Shown here in pieces: positions 52,400 to 61,568 of a stretch of DNA of 64,000 bases (position 1 is its first letter; every line of letters begins with the position of its first letter). The DNA comes from CAZNPL01 sp964574815. GTDB taxonomy: Bacteria; Planctomycetota; Phycisphaerae; UBA1845. Both the position numbers and the translations under genes were made by a program. Under the pieces are notes generated by a model that saw only the letters and a list, made by a program, of their open reading frames with translations, did not search any database and was not told the DNA's origin. Location: the NCBI GenBank assembly GCA_964574815.1, contig CAZNPL010000003.1, forward strand, positions 178,061 to 242,060, given 5' to 3'.

Positions 52400-55388
52400 G
52401 CGCCATCAGGGCGAAGAACCGACTGATTCCTCGGTTCCGCCGGAAGACCTCGGTGATCGTCTCGATGCGGCGTTGGAAGCGGCGTGGCTTGGCGACATCG
52501 ATCCGCTCGAAGAGTTGATGCGCGATCCGCAGACGCGTACGCCTGACGTCGGGAATGCGCTGAAAGCGCTGTGGGATGGCGCGCCGGACATCGCGCGTCG
52601 ACAAAGGGCGCCTGACCGCATCGGCCAATACCGAATCGTCCGCGTGCTCGGCGAGGGCGGGATGGGCATTGTGTACGAGGCCGAGCAGGAGGTTCCGCGG
52701 CGGACGGTCGCACTGAAGGTCATTCGAAGCCCCGTTCCGCTCTTGCACGCGGATTCGCATGCACTGAGGCTCTTCCAACGCGAGGCGCAGACGCTGGCAC
52801 GTCTGGAGCACCCCTGCATCGCGACGATTCACGAGGCTGGTTGCACCGACGAGGGGCGGCATTTTTTCGCGATGGAACTCGTGCGCGGCGTGCCGTTGAA
52901 ACATTACGTCGAAACCGACCAACCCTCGACCACGTCCCGGCTGCGTTTGTTCAAGAAGATCTGCGAAGCGATTCACTACGCGCACCAGCGCGGCGTCATT
53001 CATCGCGATCTGAAGCCCGGCAATATACTCGTTGACGAAAACGGCAACCCGAAAGTGCTCGACTTCGGCCTTGCAAAGATCGTAGACCCGGAGCTTACGG
53101 TCGTTTCGGGCATTACGGAAGTGGGAAAGATCCAGGGCACGCTGCCATACATGAGCCCGGAACAGGCCCGCGGCGATCCTGTCGAGGTCAACCTGCTCTC
53201 CGACGTGTATGCGTTGGGTGTGATTCTCTACGAATTGCTGACCGATCAACTGCCCTACGACGTGCGGCGCACCGCGCTTCCCGACGCGGTCCGCGTCATC
53301 TGCGAGGAACCTCCTCATCGGCTCAGCACGGTGAAGCGTGCGCTGCGCGGCGACCTGGAGACCATTACTCTCAAAGCACTCGAGAAGGATGCGCTGCGAC
53401 GCTACCAGAGCGCCGCCGCACTGGCCGACGACATCGATCGCTATCTCGCGAATCAGCCCATCCTGGCCCGCCCGCCGACGACGATTTATCAGTTGCGCAA
53501 GCTCGTGGCGCGCCACCGACTGGTGTTTGGATTCACCTCCCTCCTGTTCATACTCGTGGGCGCCTTCGCCGTCTGGATGAGCCTCTTGTATCGGGAGTCC
53601 GATCGGTTGCGTGTGGCGGCCGAGATGGCACGGCTCGCCGAACAACAGCAACGTCAGGTCGCCGAAGAGCGCTTGGCCCAAACGGAGCGCGCTCAGCGCA
53701 CTGCGCGAACCGCCGCGCGGACCACTGAGAGGATCAATGAGTTTTTGCAGAACATGCTGGCGGCCGCCGACCCCGAGCAGGTGACCGCACGCGATCCGAC
53801 CGTTCGCGAAGTTCTTGATCAGGCTGCGCAGACCATCGACACCGACCTGGGCGACGAACCGGAGGTCGAACTGGGCGTACGGAAGGTTATCGGGAAGACC
53901 TACGAGAGCCTGGGACGTTTTCGAGACGCGGAGCTCCAGTTTCGGGCAGCACTTGCCATTGCCGGCAAACCATCGGCGACTGACACGCCGGAAATGCGGC
54001 GCGAGCGAGGCCGGCTTATGGTCAACCTGGGCAATGCGCTCGCTCATGAGGGCAAGTTCGAAGAAGCCGAGGCGGTGATCCGGGAAGGGGTCGAAACGCT
54101 CAGCCAGGAGTTGGGACGCAACCACGCTGTGACAATCATGGCCCGCTATCGCTTTGGTGTCCTCTGTTGGCTGCAGGGCCGTTACGACGAAGCCGAGGAA
54201 GTACTGCGAGAAGTCGTCCGACAGGCGCGACCGGCCATCGGCGAGCATCACCGCGATTACATTTCTACCGCGAACGTCCTCGCGTTAACGCTCAACGACG
54301 CCGGGAAGTTTGCCGAGGCCGAACCGCTGTTGCGAGAGCTGCTCGAGTGGAACCGCGACACGGTCGGCGAGGCCCATCCGCGGACAGCGCGCGCCTACAA
54401 CAATCTCGCCTGGAGCCTCCAGCGCGCCGGCCGGTACGCCGAGGCCGAGTCACTATACCGCAAGGCCCTGGACAGTTGGCGCGCCGCCCGCGTGGAAGAC
54501 CACCCGGAGGCCTCCCTGTGCCGCAGCAATCTCGGCCTGCTGCTTAACCTCCAGGGACGGTTCGACGAATCAGAGGCCGTGTTCCGCGAAGCCCTCCGAA
54601 TCGAAGTGCGCACGCTCGGAGAAGGGCATTCGCAGACGGCCAGCAGCTACATCGGGCTCGGCTGGGCGCTTCACGAACTGGGCCGGCACGGCGAAGCCGT
54701 CGAGGCGCTCGACAGGGCGCATGCGAGCCTCGAGGCCGCCGCAGAGGCGTCCCCCGCCCTGAAGGCACGATACTACGAAGTCCGGGGACGGGGGCTCAAC
54801 CTGCAGGGCAGGTCAGTCGAAGCGGAAGTCGCCGTACGGCGGGCGATGGACATCAGCGAAGCCCATCTCGGCCCGAACCACCGGGACACGGTACGCCTGA
54901 TCAACGAACTCGCCTTCACGCTGAGCCGGCAAGGCAAGCACGCGGAGGCGGAGCCGCTCTTTCGTAAGGCCCTGGAGGCCTATCGCTACTCGTTCGGTGA
55001 CAAACACCCGGCCACGCTCGTGCCTCTCCACAACGTAGCGGCCGTCCTCGAGAAACAGGGCAGAGCGGCAGAAGCGGAACCCCTGTACCGGCAGGTCGTG
55101 GAGCTCGCCGATGAAGTGTTGCCCCAGGAAAACTGGTCGCGATCCGCGTTCCATGGCACCTTGGGCAACTGCTTGATCACGCTCGAGCAGTACAACGACG
55201 CCGAAGACCACCTGCGGGCGGCGCACGCGGGGTTGGAGGCGTCCTTGGGGGCGGACAACGAACGGACTCGGAACGTCCTGTCCAATCTGGTGCGTCTCTA
55301 CGAGCGCTGGCAGAAACCGGACCAGCTTGAAAAGTACCGCGAGGCGTTGAAGGCCACTGCATCGCCCGACAATGACGGTCCTTCATAG
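52383..55388 (+). CDS. Membrane Ser/Thr protein kinase with TPR repeats
   Basis: A 1001-residue protein, GTG start at 52383. The kinase domain (about 80-345) is complete: GEGGMGIVYEA, the VALKVI Lys (K112), HRDLKPGNI, DFGLAK and MSPEQARG. A membrane helix lies near 380-400 (VFGFTSLLFILVGAFAVWMSL). A charged coil follows and then about ten tetratricopeptide repeats with recurring NLA / G+Y.EAE.LYR patterns. The kinase faces the cytosol; the TPR array would therefore be outside if there is one membrane pass. Coupled to the ECF sigma gene by a 17-base overlap. Confidence 0.94.
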   Translation: MPTPNERHQGEEPTDSSVPPEDLGDRLDAALEAAWLGDIDPLEELMRDPQTRTPDVGNALKALWDGAPDIARRQRAPDRIGQYRIVRVLGEGGMGIVYEAEQEVPRRTVALKVIRSPVPLLHADSHALRLFQREAQTLARLEHPCIATIHEAGCTDEGRHFFAMELVRGVPLKHYVETDQPSTTSRLRLFKKICEAIHYAHQRGVIHRDLKPGNILVDENGNPKVLDFGLAKIVDPELTVVSGITEVGKIQGTLPYMSPEQARGDPVEVNLLSDVYALGVILYELLTDQLPYDVRRTALPDAVRVICEEPPHRLSTVKRALRGDLETITLKALEKDALRRYQSAAALADDIDRYLANQPILARPPTTIYQLRKLVARHRLVFGFTSLLFILVGAFAVWMSLLYRESDRLRVAAEMARLAEQQQRQVAEERLAQTERAQRTARTAARTTERINEFLQNMLAAADPEQVTARDPTVREVLDQAAQTIDTDLGDEPEVELGVRKVIGKTYESLGRFRDAELQFRAALAIAGKPSATDTPEMRRERGRLMVNLGNALAHEGKFEEAEAVIREGVETLSQELGRNHAVTIMARYRFGVLCWLQGRYDEAEEVLREVVRQARPAIGEHHRDYISTANVLALTLNDAGKFAEAEPLLRELLEWNRDTVGEAHPRTARAYNNLAWSLQRAGRYAEAESLYRKALDSWRAARVEDHPEASLCRSNLGLLLNLQGRFDESEAVFREALRIEVRTLGEGHSQTASSYIGLGWALHELGRHGEAVEALDRAHASLEAAAEASPALKARYYEVRGRGLNLQGRSVEAEVAVRRAMDISEAHLGPNHRDTVRLINELAFTLSRQGKHAEAEPLFRKALEAYRYSFGDKHPATLVPLHNVAAVLEKQGRAAEAEPLYRQVVELADEVLPQENWSRSAFHGTLGNCLITLEQYNDAEDHLRAAHAGLEASLGADNERTRNVLSNLVRLYERWQKPDQLEKYREALKATASPDNDGPS

Positions 55389-55819
55389 TGCAAAGCGCTC
55401 TTGCGCTGCATGCTTGATGCGGTCACACTCGGCCCGGCCGACTCCCCGCCCCGGCGGGGCACGGCGGATACGGGCTCATAACCGATGGAAGATTGCTTAC
55501 ACAGGTGGGCGCGCTTGAACGCTAGGGGCGGGACCCGTGCGACGCGCCGTGACGCATTTCGCGATCGAGCCAGCGAGGCGATTCGGCGCTCCAAACCGGT
55601 TGTCGGTGCCGTCAAGCACCTCATTTGCTTGGATTTCGGCGTTACCTTTCGATCCGGCTCGCGACTCCCAAACAAGACGATCTTTGCGCATGACTCGGCA
55701 CTGCGCGCCCGCCGCCAGGTCGCGATGATCTGCCGGTTCTCGCCGACTAACAGCGATCTTTCGCGGGCGGTCGTGAGGCTGCGATTGAACCTGTAACAAA
55801 CCGCGGAAAGGCGTAAAAC
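55389..55819 (+). other. Intergenic gap, nothing supported
   Basis: 431 bases between the kinase and the next surface protein. Short open frames are present, but all look like chance. No hairpin with T-run is apparent. Confidence 0.5.
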
Positions 55820-58327
55820 ATGAACAGATTTGTGAGCACCGGATTAATGTGCGGATGTCTTCTCGTCTGGCTGCCGTGCCCGGTGAGCGCTGAAGGGGTG
55901 GGAACTACCTTCACCTACCAGGGTCAACTCAAGCATGACGGTCAGCCCGCCAATGGGACCGTCGACGCGCAATTCACTCTGTGGGATGCCCCCTCGGGCG
56001 GTAATCAGATCGGCCCGCAGAACGAGTTCACGGGCGACATCGAGTATGGCTATTTCACCGTCGAGCTCGACTTCGGCGAGGATTGCTGGGCCGGCGAGGC
56101 CCGATGGCTGGAGGTGGCCATCCGGTTTCCGGCGGGCGTCGGATCGCATGTGACGCTGCCGTCGCGCCAGCTCATCACGCCGGCGCCGTACGCCATGGCG
56201 CTGCCGGCATTTCGAACGGTGCCGAACGCCACGTCGCCTAATGCGCTCGGCGGCTGGGAGGGCAACAGCCTGACCGACGGCGTCGCGGGGTCAATCGTCG
56301 CGGGAGGTGGTTCACCGCTGATCAGTGGCAACCCTCGTCCGAACCGGGCGACTGACAACTACTGCACAGTGAGCGGCGGAGCGGGAAACCAGGCCGGCGA
56401 CGGAGACGCGACGGTCGACGACGCCAACAACGCTACCGTTGGCGGCGGTTATGCCAACAGCGCGAGCGGACCCAACTCGACGGTGGCCGGCGGGTGGTAC
56501 AACCGGGCGACCGGCACGCGTTCGACGGTGGCCGGCGGCTGGAACAATCTCGCGAGTGCGGACGCCGCAACCGTTGGCGGCGGCCGCGACAGCACGGCCG
56601 GGGCCGGCCACGCGGTGGTGAGCGGGGGTTACGGCAACCAAGCCACATCGCAGGGCGCCAGCGTCGGAGGCGGGCGTGGCAACACCGCAGGTGGAGATTA
56701 TGCGACAGTCGGCGGCGGAAAGGAGAATACATCCGGGTCGCTGTACAACACCATTGCGGGTGGATGGGGGAATTCGACGAGCCACGGGCGTACGACGATC
56801 GGTGGCGGGGTCGACAACACAGCGGCCGGCGACTCCGCCACGATCGCGGGCGGGCAGAACAACACCACGGGCGGCATTGCGGCCGCCATTCCGGGTGGGT
56901 CCTACAACAGCGCCATGGGGCACTACAGCATGGCGGCCGGGCGCCGCGCGAAGGCGATGCACGACGGTGCGTACGTCTGGGCCGATTCGACCGACGGAGA
57001 CTTCGCCTCGACGGCAGCCGACCAGTTCCTGATCCGTGCGGGCGGCGGCGTCGGGATCGGAGTGACCGACCCCACCGAGCCGCTCACTGTGGACGGAACC
57101 ATCTACTCGGTGAGCGGCGGCTTCAAATTCCCGGATGGCACGATTCAGACGACGGCCGGCAGCGGGTTGGGGTTGACGCTTCCCTACAGCGGGTCGTGTC
57201 CCTGCGATGAGCCACGAATGATCGTCCCGGCGTTCGATGTCATCAATGCGATGTACGGGGTGGCCGTGCAAGGCACACACGAGCCTACAACGAACCGCGG
57301 TTATCTCGGAAGCTTACTGCACGGCGTCTACGGCGAGAGTGCCACCGGGTTGACTGGTACACCTCCTGTGATGGGCGCGGGCGTGTTCGGCGTGAACACG
57401 GGCGGGGGCAACGGGGTGCGGGGCAAGAGCGACACAGGGATCGGCGTCCGTGGCGAGGGCGTCACAGGCATCTCCGGAGTTGGCGACGTGTCCGGGGTGT
57501 ACGGATACAGCACGACCGGTCACGCCGGCTATTTCATGGGCACGAGCTACATGTCCGATCGGCTTGGAATCGGCACCGAGCTCCCGGCCAACCCACTCGA
57601 CGTCTGGGCGCCGGGCACGGATATGGGAGGTGCGGATACCTACAACGAAGTGGTAGCACGCTTCAGGAACGCAGGCACCGGCCACTCCGCCGTGGCAATC
57701 GACGCCCCGCTCGACCAAGACGCAGTCCTTTACTTCGCTGAAGGCGGCGAAGCCCATTGGGACATCCGGCACGATGCCGACAACGCGGACAGCCTGAACA
57801 TCCGCTACCAGGGAGGCACTGAAGACAACTGGAGCGTCGTGCGCATACTCGCGGACGGTACCACGCGCGTCCGAGTGCTGGAGATTGTCGGAGGGGCCGA
57901 CTTGGCCGAACCATTTGCGGTCGCCGAATCCGATGGTAGCGCCGGCAGGATCCAGCCGGGAATGGTCGTGGTCATCGATCCGGACCATCCCGGTCAGTTG
58001 AAGCTCGCAACCGAAGCGTACGACCCGAAGGTGGCGGGCGTCATCAGTGGAGCCAAGGGGCTCAAACCCGGCATGGTCATGAAGGCCGAGGACACCTCAC
58101 TGGCCAACGGGGATTACCCCGTTGCACTGACCGGTCGCGTGTGGTGCTGGTGCGACGCAACATCGAAACCGATTCGTCCCGGCGATTTACTCACAACAAG
58201 CACCACCGCGGGCCACGCGATGAAAGTCGTCGACCGCAGTCAAGCCGGTGGCGCCATCATCGGAAAAGCGATGACGCCTCTCAGCGAGAGCACGGGGCTC
58301 GTTCTGGTGCTCGTTTCGTTGCAATAG
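55820..58327 (+). CDS. Secreted surface protein with YadA-head-like repeats
   Basis: An 835-residue exported protein. Signal peptide 1-25, then the shared GVGTTFTYQGQLKHDGQPANG module to about 130. Residues about 190-385 contain roughly a dozen 14-residue repeats of the form TVAGGWxNxAxGxxA / SVGGGxxNTAGGxxA, the left-handed head repeat of trimeric autotransporters. They end at HYSMAAGRRAKAMHDGAYVWADS. GIGVTDP tail-fibre motifs follow. The C-terminus (from 690) has VGGADLAEPFAVAE and PGMVVVIDPDHPG, matching a conserved surface-protein end. No YadA membrane anchor is present. Confidence 0.85.
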   Translation: MNRFVSTGLMCGCLLVWLPCPVSAEGVGTTFTYQGQLKHDGQPANGTVDAQFTLWDAPSGGNQIGPQNEFTGDIEYGYFTVELDFGEDCWAGEARWLEVAIRFPAGVGSHVTLPSRQLITPAPYAMALPAFRTVPNATSPNALGGWEGNSLTDGVAGSIVAGGGSPLISGNPRPNRATDNYCTVSGGAGNQAGDGDATVDDANNATVGGGYANSASGPNSTVAGGWYNRATGTRSTVAGGWNNLASADAATVGGGRDSTAGAGHAVVSGGYGNQATSQGASVGGGRGNTAGGDYATVGGGKENTSGSLYNTIAGGWGNSTSHGRTTIGGGVDNTAAGDSATIAGGQNNTTGGIAAAIPGGSYNSAMGHYSMAAGRRAKAMHDGAYVWADSTDGDFASTAADQFLIRAGGGVGIGVTDPTEPLTVDGTIYSVSGGFKFPDGTIQTTAGSGLGLTLPYSGSCPCDEPRMIVPAFDVINAMYGVAVQGTHEPTTNRGYLGSLLHGVYGESATGLTGTPPVMGAGVFGVNTGGGNGVRGKSDTGIGVRGEGVTGISGVGDVSGVYGYSTTGHAGYFMGTSYMSDRLGIGTELPANPLDVWAPGTDMGGADTYNEVVARFRNAGTGHSAVAIDAPLDQDAVLYFAEGGEAHWDIRHDADNADSLNIRYQGGTEDNWSVVRILADGTTRVRVLEIVGGADLAEPFAVAESDGSAGRIQPGMVVVIDPDHPGQLKLATEAYDPKVAGVISGAKGLKPGMVMKAEDTSLANGDYPVALTGRVWCWCDATSKPIRPGDLLTTSTTAGHAMKVVDRSQAGGAIIGKAMTPLSESTGLVLVLVSLQ

Positions 58328-58352
58328 CACAGCCGGTGCGGGAGACCAGACA

Positions 58353-59447
58353 ATGGCACTTTGCTCACACAACTGCATTCAGCAGGATGTGCTCCGCGCA
58401 CGCGTCGAGGCGGTCGGCTTGCGCCGGCTCATGACCGCCTGCATCACCTTGTTCGCGCTCTTGTGGCCGCTGACTTCGGTGGACGTTGTATACGGGCAAG
58501 CACTCGGCTTGGAGTGGCCGGCGGGCTGGCCGGACCTGGCCGCCTGGGATCCCTCCATTCCCTTGCCGGGCGAGCTTCCCGCCTCGTTCAGTTGGGACGA
58601 TCTGTTTCCGGCACCTCCGGCCCGCAATCAGCATGCCTGCGGAAGTTGTTGGGCTCACGCGACGTGCGCCGCCCTGGAGTATCAGATTCTCATCTACGAG
58701 CGCCGCCACGTGGACCTCTCCGAACAATGGCTCGTGAGCTGCAACGAAGACGGCTGGAGCTGCGGCGGCGGCTTTGTTGCGTTCAACTACTTTGTTTCCG
58801 GTGCGACCGAGTCCGATCCGTGCGGCGATGACGGAGCGGTCCTGGAATCTGACTTCCCCTACACCGCCGCGGATTCCTCCTGCAACTGCCCCTATGAGCA
58901 CCGCTATTGGCTGGACAGTTGGGGCTACACGGGGACCGTGCCCGGCGTGATGGGACTCAACGACCAGATCAAGTACCAAGTTTACTATCGCGGGCCGGTG
59001 GCGGCGGCGATGCGCGCCGGATACCAGGCCTTTCACGATTACGACGGCGGCGTTTTCGCAACCTGCGATCTCGGTTTCCCCGATCACCTCGTGTTGATCG
59101 TCGGTTGGGACGATTCGCGCGGCGCCTGGCGCATTCGCAACTCGCACGGCTGCGACTGGGGCGAGAGCGGCTACATGTGGATCGCGTACGGTTGTTCGTC
59201 GATCGGCTTCGGCGCCGCATGGGTCAACTACCCGCCAGGCCGGGGCGTCTGGGTCGACTTGGGATACGGTGGGCTGTTCAAGGACGGGTCATTTCATCGC
59301 CCTTACGATGTGCTTCTTGACGGCATCGGGGCGGTGAACTCCGGCGGCGTACTGAGCATCAAGTCCGGCTCGTATACCTCGCCTGCATTGCTCAGCAAGC
59401 CGATGACGATCCGGAATTTCGGCGGAACTGTCGTACTTGGGAGTTGA
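58353..59447 (+). CDS. Secreted papain-family cysteine protease (C1A)
   Basis: A 364-residue exported peptidase with a hydrophobic leader (residues about 28-48). The catalytic set is complete: Gln in PARNQHACGSCW, Cys99 in GSCWAH, His in DHLVLIVGWDD, Asn in RIRNSHGCDWGE. There is no long propeptide. After the peptidase, residues about 305-364 form a separate module (YGGLFKDGSFHRPYDVL, GGVLSIKSGSYTSP) that reappears at the end of the next gene. It follows the YadA-like surface protein by 25 bases and precedes the M4 peptidase by 47. Confidence 0.93.
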   Translation: MALCSHNCIQQDVLRARVEAVGLRRLMTACITLFALLWPLTSVDVVYGQALGLEWPAGWPDLAAWDPSIPLPGELPASFSWDDLFPAPPARNQHACGSCWAHATCAALEYQILIYERRHVDLSEQWLVSCNEDGWSCGGGFVAFNYFVSGATESDPCGDDGAVLESDFPYTAADSSCNCPYEHRYWLDSWGYTGTVPGVMGLNDQIKYQVYYRGPVAAAMRAGYQAFHDYDGGVFATCDLGFPDHLVLIVGWDDSRGAWRIRNSHGCDWGESGYMWIAYGCSSIGFGAAWVNYPPGRGVWVDLGYGGLFKDGSFHRPYDVLLDGIGAVNSGGVLSIKSGSYTSPALLSKPMTIRNFGGTVVLGS

Positions 59448-59494
59448 TCTCGTCATGGCGTCGAAGAACCTGAACGACCACGCAGAGACGAACG

Positions 59495-61426
59495 ATGAAC
59501 TTCCGGCATCCTAGCAAACACACTGTTCGGGCCGCGCTGATCGCGTTCAGCGCGAATTTCGGCTTCTCACTCGTCCCGAATGCCCCAGCCGATCAACGTC
59601 CCTCTCCCCGATTGGCGGATCCGGTCAAGCTTGACGCACTGTTCACCTCGATCGAGACAAGTGTGGATCCGAAAGGCCTTTCCGATGAACCGGCGACACC
59701 TCGATACAGGTTGACGTCGGACGGCTACGTTCGCGTCCTATCCGCGCCGGAGGGCTGCGGTTTCCGAGCAAGGGCCGCTGCCAGCGACAGCGCGGTCGAG
59801 TCCGCCAAGGCATTTGTCGCCGAGCACGCCCGGGCTTTCGGGGCAGCGAGTGACCGCGTTGATTTCACAATGAAAAGACATCGCACGCAAAACGACCGGC
59901 ACTACGTGCGACTGGAACAGACGTACGCAACGCTGCCCGTCTTCGCCGCGGAAATCGTCTTGCAGCTCAACACCGCTGGCCAGGTGGCGTTCGTGCTGGC
60001 CGATATCGCCCGCAACACGTCGCTGCTCGATCACGGGACAGTGAGCACCGAACCCGCTTTGAATGCCGGCGACGTGTCTGACATCGCGCGCCGGCACGTC
60101 GAGGCCTCGCTGGGAGGTGGAGACCTGCGTGCATCCGATCCGCGGCTCATGGTCTTCGACAGCAGCGTCGTGGCGGAGCCGGGCGATGTCCACCTGGTCT
60201 GGCAGGTCTTCGTGGAAAGCGAAGTTTTCCCGGAGATCAACGAGCACCTTCTGATCGACGCCCATGATGGCGGCATCGTTCGTCACTACTCGCGGAACGG
60301 CGAGTTCCTGGACCGCAAGATCTATGATGCCAGTAATACGTCGGCCGACCCCGGCGTGCTATGGCGTGCAGAGGGCGACCCCGCGGCGGGCATCGACGAC
60401 GTTGATCAGGCGTACGAGTATCTGGGCGATGCCTACATGTTCTACCTGGTGCACACCGAGCGGGACAGCCTGGACGACAACGGCATGACCATCAGCGCAA
60501 CCGTTCGTTATTGCGCACCCGGCAGCAGCTGCCCCTACCGAAACGCTTTCTGGCGGCCCGGCTGGTTCGCCAATCGGCTCTACTTCGGCCAGGATTATGC
60601 AGTCCAGGATATCGTCGCCCATGAGTATTCCCACGGCGTGACCAGCTTCGAATCGAACCTCGTCTACGAGAACGAGTCCGGGGCCATCAACGAGTTCTTT
60701 TCCGACGCATTCGGCGAGTTCGTCGATCAGCGGTTCGTGGATTTCGGCCACGACGGAACATCCTGGAACTGGCAAATCGGCGAGGATCTTCCCGACGGGA
60801 CCATACGGGACATGAGCGACCCGCCCAATCCACCGTTTCCGGGGGTCATGAATTCCGACTGCACGATTACGGGGGGCAACGTGCGTCAGCCCGACCGGAA
60901 GAGCAGCCCGCACTGGTACACCGGCGACTGCGACCACGGCGGGGTCCACATCAACTGCGGCGTGGGCAACAAGCTGTGCTACCTCCTCACCGACGGAGAC
61001 TCCTTCAACGGGCAGACGGTGGTCGGAATGGACATTCCCAACGTGGCCGCACTCCTGTACGAAGTGAATGCCAACCTCCTGCCGTCCGGCGCCGACTACC
61101 GCGACTTGGGCAACGCCATGCAGCAGGCCGCCGCGGTCACTTCGTTCTATTGGGACTGGGGCCCCGTATGGACCCAGAACAGCCTCTTTCGAGCACTCAA
61201 AGCCGTTGAGATCGCCGCAACGGACGACATCTACGTGGACGCTGCCTACTGGGGACCGGAGTTCGGGACCGAGTTGTTCCCCTACAACACGGTCGAGGAA
61301 GCCTACGCCGCCGCCTATCCGGGCGATCGCCTCCGCATCAAAGCCGGCTCCTACAACGAAACGCCCACCTTCGAAAAAATCACGAAGATCTACCCGCGTG
61401 ACGGCACCGTCACGATTGGACGGTGA
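59495..61426 (+). CDS. Secreted M4 (thermolysin-family) metallopeptidase
   Basis: A 643-residue exported protein. A signal peptide precedes an FTP-like propeptide (about 45-230; VRLEQTYATLPVFAAEIVLQ). The zinc site is HEYSH (376-380), and GAINEFFSDAFGE carries the third ligand. The C-terminal domain His lies in DCDHGGVHINCGVGNKL. The last 60 residues (ELFPYNTVEEAYAAAYPGDR, LRIKAGSYNE) are the same module type as in the preceding papain. Complete and of normal length for M4 plus the extra module. Confidence 0.93.
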   Translation: MNFRHPSKHTVRAALIAFSANFGFSLVPNAPADQRPSPRLADPVKLDALFTSIETSVDPKGLSDEPATPRYRLTSDGYVRVLSAPEGCGFRARAAASDSAVESAKAFVAEHARAFGAASDRVDFTMKRHRTQNDRHYVRLEQTYATLPVFAAEIVLQLNTAGQVAFVLADIARNTSLLDHGTVSTEPALNAGDVSDIARRHVEASLGGGDLRASDPRLMVFDSSVVAEPGDVHLVWQVFVESEVFPEINEHLLIDAHDGGIVRHYSRNGEFLDRKIYDASNTSADPGVLWRAEGDPAAGIDDVDQAYEYLGDAYMFYLVHTERDSLDDNGMTISATVRYCAPGSSCPYRNAFWRPGWFANRLYFGQDYAVQDIVAHEYSHGVTSFESNLVYENESGAINEFFSDAFGEFVDQRFVDFGHDGTSWNWQIGEDLPDGTIRDMSDPPNPPFPGVMNSDCTITGGNVRQPDRKSSPHWYTGDCDHGGVHINCGVGNKLCYLLTDGDSFNGQTVVGMDIPNVAALLYEVNANLLPSGADYRDLGNAMQQAAAVTSFYWDWGPVWTQNSLFRALKAVEIAATDDIYVDAAYWGPEFGTELFPYNTVEEAYAAAYPGDRLRIKAGSYNETPTFEKITKIYPRDGTVTIGR

Positions 61427-61568
61427 CGACGACGCCACGTCCGGCACATTCGCTCGTTTTGTCGCGCCGATGATCGGCAAGATGACAGCATCGACACTTG
61501 GCAGTACGATCGAGCACCCAGGCGCAGCCAACTGAACTGTCCTTAGTCATGCGAGGAGCGTAATCACC

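Noticed and set aside
52353..54251. 632-codon minus-strand frame opposite the kinase
   Set aside because: Shadow of the kinase-TPR gene, which has all catalytic motifs intact.
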